Origin: Cerrena zonata | Taxonomy: Eukaryota; Basidiomycota; Agaricomycetes; Polyporales; Cerrenaceae | DNA length: 64,000 nucleotides | Direction of reading: 5' to 3' | NCBI GenBank assembly: GCA_038087015.1 | Contig: JASBNA010000049.1 | Location: 1 to 64,000 of the forward strand | In this document: positions 57,469-64,000 of the stretch, piece by piece | Position numbering within the stretch: the first letter of the stretch is position 1 | How the letters are laid out: the number at the start of each line of letters is the position of its first letter | Made by a program: the position numbers and the translations under genes | The notes under the pieces: model-generated | The model's database searches: none | Seen by the model: only the letters and a program-made list of their open reading frames with translations | Told to the model about the DNA's origin: nothing

Positions 57469-58695
57469 ATGTCCAATTCCGACAATGAATACGACATAAT
57501 AGAAGATATACCCCAAAGGGCATCGAGAAAACAACGGAAGTCACATATATCGAAGTCAAACTATGACTCCGATTCCTCAATTGAAGATTATGAAGAACCC
57601 ACTGATGAAAAGGGACCCCAAGTCCCCACGGAGGATCAGAATGGCGGAGCGAGTAATGAAAAGGATGCCATTGAGGGAACCAACGGACGCTCCAATACAA
57701 AAGAATCAGAAGACAGTGATAGTGATATGTTCAGTGACGATGATGCTCCTGAGACAAATAAACAAGATGGAGAAACAAACGAAGCTAATGAGACCAAGAA
57801 CTCCAGCAGCAACTATTTCGAGGAAGATACCTTCAATGGTGAAGACCGCCATATCTCTTATAATGACATTGAAGAAAGTCAAACAGAAGCGCTGCATAAG
57901 TACTTCAATAATGTTGAAGATTTCGATGAGGGCCGTTCACAAAAGCTAGATAAAACAAAAATCGGCCTTAAGATTGAGTCTTTTGACCTTGAGCAAGAAG
58001 AAAAGGACGGTATGTTCGATGAAGAAGGAAACTATATAAGAAATGACTCATCTGACAGTGAAAATGACAATCAGGACCATTGGATAGATGAATCCAATAA
58101 TGCAGATATTTTAAAAGCCAAAAAAGCTCAAGAAAAGAGGGAGGAAAAGGAAAAAGAAAAGTTGAAGGCTCTTGAGTTTTCCTCCATAGAAGACATCTTG
58201 TTCAAGTTGATAAGTCTTTTAGAGCCAGCCGAAAATCCCCTCGAAGCATTATCTAGGTTTCAATCCATACGAAAAAGCCAGAGAAAAAACAAAAGCAATA
58301 GCAATGAAGACATAGGGAAATCAGTCTTCGAAATTACTGGATACTGTGATTCCTTGATCAATGAGAAGGGCTTAACTAATGCCTTTGATCTCACCAGAGA
58401 GGAACTCATGCGTCAATACAAATCTGAAAGCGGAATAGATTACCAGCAACAGACTAGAGGATTAAAAAGAAAAATGAGTGATGAAAGCGACAAAAAAGAG
58501 CCTTCTGCTAAAGATGACTCTTACTATAACGATAAGGTTTGGGAATACAAGTGGGCTGATGAAGAAGAGATCCATGGTGTGTTTTCGAGCTACGAAATGA
58601 ACTATTGGGTTGACACTTATTTTGATGACAGTGTTATAGCCCGAAAGATTGGAGAAGAAGAATTTAAAAAGATTAAAACGTTACAATTTGAATAA
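57469..58695 (+). CDS. LIN1: GYF-domain protein Lin1 (CD2BP2 homologue)
   Basis: Non-essential U5 snRNP-associated protein; the human homologue CD2BP2 acts in the U5 particle. 408 residues. The N-terminal half is highly charged and Ser/Asp/Glu-rich (EDSDSDMFSDDD). Central SFDLEQEEKDGMFDEEGNYIRN is the typical CD2BP2/Lin1 block. A Lys/Glu helix follows, and the C-terminal GYF domain is WEYKWADEEEIHGVFSSYEM plus NYWVDTYFDDSVIARKI. One CTG codon (TEA-CTG-HKYF) should be Ser. The start ATG is at 57469, with 127 bp to the divergent LTO1 start. Confidence 0.93.
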   Translation: MSNSDNEYDIIEDIPQRASRKQRKSHISKSNYDSDSSIEDYEEPTDEKGPQVPTEDQNGGASNEKDAIEGTNGRSNTKESEDSDSDMFSDDDAPETNKQDGETNEANETKNSSSNYFEEDTFNGEDRHISYNDIEESQTEALHKYFNNVEDFDEGRSQKLDKTKIGLKIESFDLEQEEKDGMFDEEGNYIRNDSSDSENDNQDHWIDESNNADILKAKKAQEKREEKEKEKLKALEFSSIEDILFKLISLLEPAENPLEALSRFQSIRKSQRKNKSNSNEDIGKSVFEITGYCDSLINEKGLTNAFDLTREELMRQYKSESGIDYQQQTRGLKRKMSDESDKKEPSAKDDSYYNDKVWEYKWADEEEIHGVFSSYEMNYWVDTYFDDSVIARKIGEEEFKKIKTLQFE

Positions 58696-58797
58696 AGGAA
58701 TAGTATATCTTTCTATGGTTTTCCATGCTTCTATTTATTTCTATAATCTGTATTATAATACACTAGTATACATATCTATACTTGTTTTTGAAGACGC

Positions 58798-60270
58798 TTA
58801 TTCTGCAAGATAATTCAGCAAGGGAAAGTTAATATCTTTGGAGATTGCCTCTACTGTAGACCAACTTATATTACATTTCCATCTAATTTTGGAACTCAAG
58901 ATATCAAGTGCGTAAGTTCGAGTGATAAGCCCAAGGGAAGCCAATGTAGCAATTTGACTGTTCAAGTCAATAGTCGTATTCAAACTGAAAGTAGAGAATT
59001 CATGATCTTTTCTAGCCTGCTCTCTTTCAGACAAATCTTGGTATAAGTGATAAAAGTTCAGGTTTGACCTACTCAAAGAATCCGCTTCATTTCTGTATAT
59101 GACGGATAGAATAGCTCTCAATCTCTCTAAATCGAAATAATTAGGTGAAAGTAATCTATTATCAATATCACTTTTGGATAACAAATTTTTTTTGCTATTC
59201 TTACGAGTCTTCACTTTCAATGAATTCATTTTGGAGAAGAAATGTAGATCATTCTTTGGCTCAACAAAAGAAGCCAAGTAAGAAGCGATGAGAATAAACT
59301 TGGAATGATAAGGTAAATCTTTAACAATGATAGAATTATTTTCTTCCTCCTCTTTGGCTGATGAGAATTCTTGAATGGAAGAGTTGTTAATTATATTATC
59401 ATTGTTGAACAAACCTTTGTCCTCTTGGTATATTTTTATGAACTCATTCGGTTTATACTTACCCAGTATTACTGGATTTATAAAACTGTTCCAAAGCTTA
59501 TCACATATATCAATCAAAAAGTTCATGTCGGAACCGGTATAAGAGAAAAAGATATCAACAATAAGCTTGGTGTATTTTATCCAAAAATCATGTTCGACTT
59601 TGTCGTCGAACCTTTCATCTCCAAAAAAGCAAAACTGATTCGATTGTAATATCTCAACAACCTGTTCTTCTGAATATGCATCGAAGAAAATATGGGGTAT
59701 AGAAAACGTCACCACTTCTTTTGGATCGTCGTGTGACACTATGAATACAATACTAATGTTATTAATCTTGGAATATTCATGTAGCCGAAGAAAAGCAGGA
59801 AATAGATTACTAGCGGAGTCGATGCATTGATCAAATCTATCCAACACCAAAACATGATTCTCCTTATAGTTTGACTCCTCAACGAATTGCTCCAATGCCA
59901 CAACGAAACTTGCAAAGTTTTCACATAACAAATCAATATTTGATACCTCTTGACCCTTATAATTGAATTGTTGTTGGTACTTGGTCAAGTCAACTCCACT
60001 ATCTTTCTTGATTTTTTTAAGGCATCTTTGAAGTAAAAGCTTTTGAGTGATACATTCATCACACCTGACAATGGTATTGTTGATCCCCATGGCCTCTAAA
60101 TAGCTCTGAACGGTGTATGTTTTACCAACTGCCTTATAACCACTCACCACCAAAGAGGGAATCAGAGACGCTGGATCCTTGGTAATGAAAGAATTCAAAA
60201 GATCTAATTCAACATCTCGAGCCTTCACCCGATTCTTCAATTCTTCGAGACCCAATCTTCCCTGCTCCAT
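58798..60270 (-). CDS. ORC5: Origin recognition complex subunit 5
   Basis: AAA+ subunit of ORC that binds ATP and helps ORC mark replication origins. The 490 residues compare with 479 in S. cerevisiae. Walker A appears as SGYKAVGKTYTVQSYL, preceded by ARDVELDLLNSFI. Walker B is ENHVLVLDRFDQCID with sensor 1 in ISIVFIVSHDDP. The C-terminal winged-helix part includes FILIASYLASFVEPKNDLHFF, which matches the Orc5 family (cells remain at this YLAS(F/Y) block), and the end TVEAISKDINFPLLNYLAE. It is followed head-to-tail by POL2 on the same strand. Confidence 0.95.
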   Translation of the reverse strand: MEQGRLGLEELKNRVKARDVELDLLNSFITKDPASLIPSLVVSGYKAVGKTYTVQSYLEAMGINNTIVRCDECITQKLLLQRCLKKIKKDSGVDLTKYQQQFNYKGQEVSNIDLLCENFASFVVALEQFVEESNYKENHVLVLDRFDQCIDSASNLFPAFLRLHEYSKINNISIVFIVSHDDPKEVVTFSIPHIFFDAYSEEQVVEILQSNQFCFFGDERFDDKVEHDFWIKYTKLIVDIFFSYTGSDMNFLIDICDKLWNSFINPVILGKYKPNEFIKIYQEDKGLFNNDNIINNSSIQEFSSAKEEEENNSIIVKDLPYHSKFILIASYLASFVEPKNDLHFFSKMNSLKVKTRKNSKKNLLSKSDIDNRLLSPNYFDLERLRAILSVIYRNEADSLSRSNLNFYHLYQDLSEREQARKDHEFSTFSLNTTIDLNSQIATLASLGLITRTYALDILSSKIRWKCNISWSTVEAISKDINFPLLNYLAE

Positions 60271-60360
60271 TGCGTGTTCATAAAACTTTAAAGAAGCAGA
60301 AGAAGACTTGGTAATGATTGAATAACCATCGATGCTCCAATAGCTTCATACGCGTAATAT

Positions 60361-60373
60361 ACACCCGTGCACC
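60361..60373 (+). promoter_or_regulatory. Rap1-like site ACACCCGTGCACC
   Basis: The clearest of the CACCCGTGCACC words, 91 bp upstream of the ORC5 start codon. Confidence 0.45.
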
Positions 60374-60502
60374 AAGTTCTTACAAGTAATAAATTTTGCA
60401 GTATTTAAAAAGAACTTAATATAATAAGTTATTAAGTATATCTAAGTTATTAAATATATATACAGATGATAAAGTGAATATAATTTAGAATGCAACTTGA
60501 GT

Positions 60503-63500
60503 CTATTGGTATTCGTCTAACAACCCTTCAAGTAATTTCAATCCATAATAATGAGAAACATTCGCAAAGACTTTCATCTTGTCTTCGACCTCTTCATGCT
60601 TAATGGTTTCTGCCCAATCACCAGAGCACTTGCAATGTTCACTCATACTATCTACCTTGACAACTTGGCACTTAACACATTTGAGATCTTGGGTAAAGAA
60701 TTGAACCATCATCTTGTTAAACAAGCTTATAAGCTCCTCCTCAATAGTTATCTTATTGTATTCCTTTGAACAATTGGTACATGTAAATATATCTCTTTCC
60801 TCATCTCTGCAAAAGTCCACGTCTCTAATATAGTTGCAGTAGTCACATATTATATGAGGGATTTTCAAGGAGGTACTAGGATTATGGAAAGTAGCTTCAC
60901 GACTAAACTCTCTAACGTCCAAACTTGCTAACAATTCTTTTCTTAACAAACTAACTTCTATAGAGCGTTTTTTGGATAAACTGAAAACCGAACAAAGGAA
61001 CTTGACTAGTTCCAAAATTGGATTTCTCATCTTCAAGAATGATCCAGTGAGTTTTGGGAATTCGTATTCAATTTTTAAATCAGGATTGATAATGGATTCA
61101 TTTTGTTGGCGATGAAGTCTTTGGATTCTCTTCTGTAAAGGCTTTCTAAACAATTCCATGACACCATTGTTAATATCTTCATCCTCAACTTCAGCAGAAT
61201 CTATTTTCTTTTGACCCTTTAAGATATGGTTAATTTGAGTTACTCTGGGAGTACCAGATTGAGTATTTCCTAGTAGTGTTTCATTTTTGTATTTAGTTAA
61301 TGAATCTAAGAATATAACCAACCAATCTTCGAACTCATTTTGAAATATTAATGGCAAAAACTTCTTGATATGCCAATTATTGACAGGGACCAAATTTTGA
61401 GTCTCATCATTAGTGATTTCAGTGCAACATCTTCCACCAAAGTTATACTCATCCATCCAAATCAAAATATCCCAATATTTAACGATTCTAAGATCCAAGA
61501 AGTTAAATAGTGGTTTTGATCTGGCAGCCTTAACAATGTATTGACCATAAGCATATGAATTTTCAACTGATACTCGTGTGGTTTGAAGTATTATTCTGTT
61601 TCTATTAGCAAAAACTACTTGTGCATTCATTCTTCTAAATTCACCTATCAATTGTAACAAAGCTTTTGATGTTAAATTATGAACATGATAATGTAAAGCA
61701 TTATCATATAAAAACGAGTCTTTCCGTTGAACCCACGATACCAAATGATTCATCATAGAATCAGCATTAATATTGTTTTTCATTGCATCATCCCACCAAT
61801 CTTTAACCATAGATCTTAATATACTCAAGGACGGTGTCGAAAATGAATCTTCTGCCATAGTTGAGGTACCATTATTTTGATCAAACACCATGCTATCTTC
61901 TGCTAAATCTGCACCTTCTGCTTCATTAATAAGAGAACTGGTCAAAATAGTATTAATGGTGAGAGTACCAATTTCCACTTCTAAACAAGCAGTTTCGTAG
62001 ATTTCGGGGCTATTGATTGTCGGGAAGTCGAAGCTTTCTAAATCTTGAGTTTTATCAGCCTCGAAACCACCATGATCAGGTAATGGATTAGCGGACCACC
62101 ATAAAACAATATTATTGTAACTCAATCTTCTTGCATATTCTATATCAATCAAATATCCCATATTTTCAGTTTGAAGATTGCATAGTGGGATTTTACCATA
62201 ATTGGAAAGTGAAATCAAATTTTTGATCCAAGAAGCCAAAACAAAGAAGTGATTGATAACCCTTTTTGTAATTAATGATTGCCATCCAATAGCAGGTAAT
62301 GAAAGCTCAGTAACGTTCATCCGGATTGTTGGAAAGTTAGAGATGGCAGGAAGATGCACGAGGACCTTAGAGACATATGGTGATTGAATCGTGAAAAGGG
62401 CTTTATTACTTCTGCTTTCATGAATCTTCGAGACAAAAGTATTAAGCTTTTTATACAAAGAGCTTCTGCTGTTGTAGTAGTTGGTATCAAAGCTCATTTC
62501 GCTTGGGTAATCAATGATGTTGTAAAGTTTACCAAGTTTATCCTTCTTATTTTCGTAAACTTCTTGGTAAATCTTATGAATATTCGTAGGTAACTCCTGA
62601 GCATTTGATGAAGGTTTCAAGACAAACATATTTGCAGAATTATCCCATGTTTTGAAAACGGTAAAGAATTCATAACTGTTTGTGACAATGTGAAGTAAGT
62701 AAACAATATCCATATTAAATCTTTTCAAATATGAATCCTTTTCAATTTTTGATAAATCTTTCATGTTAAAACCATTCTTCAAACCTTTACCTAAAGCACC
62801 AACTTTCGTATCATCAAATTTGACTGTATTACCCAAGTTGATGATTGCTCTATCAACCGAGTTTATATTGCTTTCATAAAGTCCTAATATTTTCGAATCT
62901 TGCAATATACTGTCGATTTTACTGATTTGCTCATTATAAACCGGTTCCGGCATAACAAACTTATATAGATGTGAACCGTCATGCCCATTAGGCAAGATAG
63001 CATTAGATTTTTCAATTTCACAATTTTGAATATATTTTCTTTGGGAAATGTCAGTTTTAAATGTAGCATAAATTTGCTTTGGTATATGAAAAATGAAGGA
63101 ATGAACTTTATTACCCGACAGAATGTAGACTTTAACATCACCAGGAGTTGTAGGGTCTGGCTTGTACTCCAAGATTTCCCAATCGCTTCCGGCAACACTT
63201 TCAGCCTGCTTGCGGAACAAGCCACCGACGGATGATCTATGTGACGATTCAGTGTTATTCCCAAAAAGTTTTCTTCTTCTTTCTCTATTTTTTGCTTGAA
63301 CCTTCCATTTGGCTTTTTGATATTGTAGATAACCGACATAGTCTTCTGTCATCAGTGGACAAGGTCCATTTAAGACAGCATTGTTTCTTTCTTCTTCTTC
63401 TGTATCAGAAGCATTATTGACTTTTCCATTACGTCTCTTTCTAGATGTGACCTTACCAACTTTGGTTTTGGAAATTCCAGAATCGAGTTCCCCAAAGTCT

Positions 63501-64000
63501 TCGATATCTTGAATGTGTTTGACTTGATTTTGCAATGCCTCAGACTTGGTGGACTTGCCAAAGAATTTAGAAATTGAAGATTGTTGTTTGGTGTCATCCT
63601 TGATTTTGATTCTTTTTTGCAACCAGTCAGGGTGAGGCACTCTAGGGACGGGATTTTTGACATCTTGCAAAGCAGCAGGTATAGTAATAATTTTTTGGAC
63701 GACAGAAGCCAAACGCTCGTAGTAATAGTCCCAGTCAATAACAGATCTAGGATCGAAGTCAGATAAAGAAGGATCCTTCAACCATTTTTTCAAAAAGAAT
63801 TCTTTCTTCTCCGAGGAAAAAATGGACACAGGAATAGCTCTTTCAGTAACAGGACTTCCAATGGGCTTGGAGCTAATAATATACTTACAAGCTAAACCGG
63901 CATCCTTGACCATCCCTTCACCCAAAAACTCACCTAGTCTTTTGGCAGTTGTAATCGAAGTTGACTTTTGCCCTTCATATTCGACTAAGGCTTTAGACAT
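60503..64000 (-). CDS. POL2: DNA polymerase epsilon catalytic subunit, C-terminal half (5' end outside window)
   Basis: Leading-strand replicative polymerase. The frame is open to base 64000, so the first residue in the window (Met) is internal. The visible 1165 residues correspond to roughly residues 1020-2200 of the family: the end of the B-family polymerase domain (GEGMVKDAGLACKYIISSKPIG), the linker VPRVPHPDWLQKR, the inactive second polymerase-like half and the essential C-terminal zinc modules. Those are CDYCNYIRDVDFC with FTCTNC (CysA) and CVKCQVV with HCKC (CysB), which bind Dpb2 and a metal or Fe-S centre. The polymerase and exonuclease active-site motifs lie beyond the right edge. 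It ends at TAG 60503-60505. Confidence 0.96.
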   Translation of the reverse strand: MSKALVEYEGQKSTSITTAKRLGEFLGEGMVKDAGLACKYIISSKPIGSPVTERAIPVSIFSSEKKEFFLKKWLKDPSLSDFDPRSVIDWDYYYERLASVVQKIITIPAALQDVKNPVPRVPHPDWLQKRIKIKDDTKQQSSISKFFGKSTKSEALQNQVKHIQDIEDFGELDSGISKTKVGKVTSRKRRNGKVNNASDTEEEERNNAVLNGPCPLMTEDYVGYLQYQKAKWKVQAKNRERRRKLFGNNTESSHRSSVGGLFRKQAESVAGSDWEILEYKPDPTTPGDVKVYILSGNKVHSFIFHIPKQIYATFKTDISQRKYIQNCEIEKSNAILPNGHDGSHLYKFVMPEPVYNEQISKIDSILQDSKILGLYESNINSVDRAIINLGNTVKFDDTKVGALGKGLKNGFNMKDLSKIEKDSYLKRFNMDIVYLLHIVTNSYEFFTVFKTWDNSANMFVLKPSSNAQELPTNIHKIYQEVYENKKDKLGKLYNIIDYPSEMSFDTNYYNSRSSLYKKLNTFVSKIHESRSNKALFTIQSPYVSKVLVHLPAISNFPTIRMNVTELSLPAIGWQSLITKRVINHFFVLASWIKNLISLSNYGKIPLCNLQTENMGYLIDIEYARRLSYNNIVLWWSANPLPDHGGFEADKTQDLESFDFPTINSPEIYETACLEVEIGTLTINTILTSSLINEAEGADLAEDSMVFDQNNGTSTMAEDSFSTPSLSILRSMVKDWWDDAMKNNINADSMMNHLVSWVQRKDSFLYDNALHYHVHNLTSKALLQLIGEFRRMNAQVVFANRNRIILQTTRVSVENSYAYGQYIVKAARSKPLFNFLDLRIVKYWDILIWMDEYNFGGRCCTEITNDETQNLVPVNNWHIKKFLPLIFQNEFEDWLVIFLDSLTKYKNETLLGNTQSGTPRVTQINHILKGQKKIDSAEVEDEDINNGVMELFRKPLQKRIQRLHRQQNESIINPDLKIEYEFPKLTGSFLKMRNPILELVKFLCSVFSLSKKRSIEVSLLRKELLASLDVREFSREATFHNPSTSLKIPHIICDYCNYIRDVDFCRDEERDIFTCTNCSKEYNKITIEEELISLFNKMMVQFFTQDLKCVKCQVVKVDSMSEHCKCSGDWAETIKHEEVEDKMKVFANVSHYYGLKLLEGLLDEYQ

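Overview
This window is nuclear DNA of a budding yeast of the CUG-Ser clade (the group of Candida albicans and Debaryomyces). Three things point there. (1) In the GUP1 fragment at the left edge, an in-frame CTG codon (148-150, minus strand) falls exactly where S. cerevisiae Gup1 has serine in the block YGI-S-TLFIND, so CTG should be read as Ser in every protein here. (2) The neighbourhood of GCV3, ACT1, an OSM-type fumarate reductase, RAD54, YRB30, a CUP2-type factor, CYB2 and MYO2 matches, from memory, a conserved block of C. albicans chromosome 1. (3) Genes are compact and AT-rich, and the introns are typical yeast ones with GTATGT donors, TACTAAC branch points and TAG acceptors.

Layout. 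1-6.3 kb: GUP1 (partial), an unrecognised one-membrane-span protein, a steryl-ester-hydrolase-like lipase broken by a frameshift, and an NCLX-type Ca2+ exchanger. 6.4-14.6 kb: SSA-type Hsp70 with heat-shock elements, STE24 (an unmarked 48-nt intron), GCV3, SNC2 (intron) and ACT1 (665-nt intron). 15-26 kb: fumarate reductase with a fused cytochrome b5 domain (frameshifted), RAD54, YRB30, a copper-fist factor and CYB2. 26.5-34.4 kb: MYO2, a BolA protein, SND2, POM33 and a small zinc-ribbon gene. 35-47 kb: an Hsp30-type opsin-like protein, an SPX-domain phosphate transporter (two frameshifts), a UBP16-like deubiquitinase (frameshift), IRC21, FAU1, SET5 and an FMP10-like thioesterase. 55-64 kb: a spliced WD40 protein, LTO1, LIN1, ORC5 and the C-terminal half of POL2.

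Between 47.0 and 55.06 kb there is essentially no protein-coding gene. This gap is the most interesting part. It holds a 121-nt 5S rRNA homologue (52402-52522) that aligns to yeast 5S without gaps but is strongly diverged, with paired compensating changes in its helices. Immediately downstream lie two tandem, diverged copies (about 380 nt each, 52633-53010 and 53018-53400) of an unrecognised element. Its hairpins are kept at matching positions while the paired bases differ, which is the signature of a selected RNA structure. The whole gap is also long enough to be considered as a regional centromere.

A second theme is five single-base frame breaks in four otherwise well-conserved genes. All have the same polarity (one extra base), and each can be explained by one surplus base in a short homopolymer. 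This looks more like insertion-type assembly error than biology, but programmed +1 frameshifting cannot be excluded from the sequence alone. Most genes are housekeeping: lipid and membrane (GUP1, lipase), secretion (SNC2, SND2, MYO2), actin, replication and repair (RAD54, ORC5, POL2), mitochondrial metabolism (GCV3, CYB2, BolA) and phosphate uptake.
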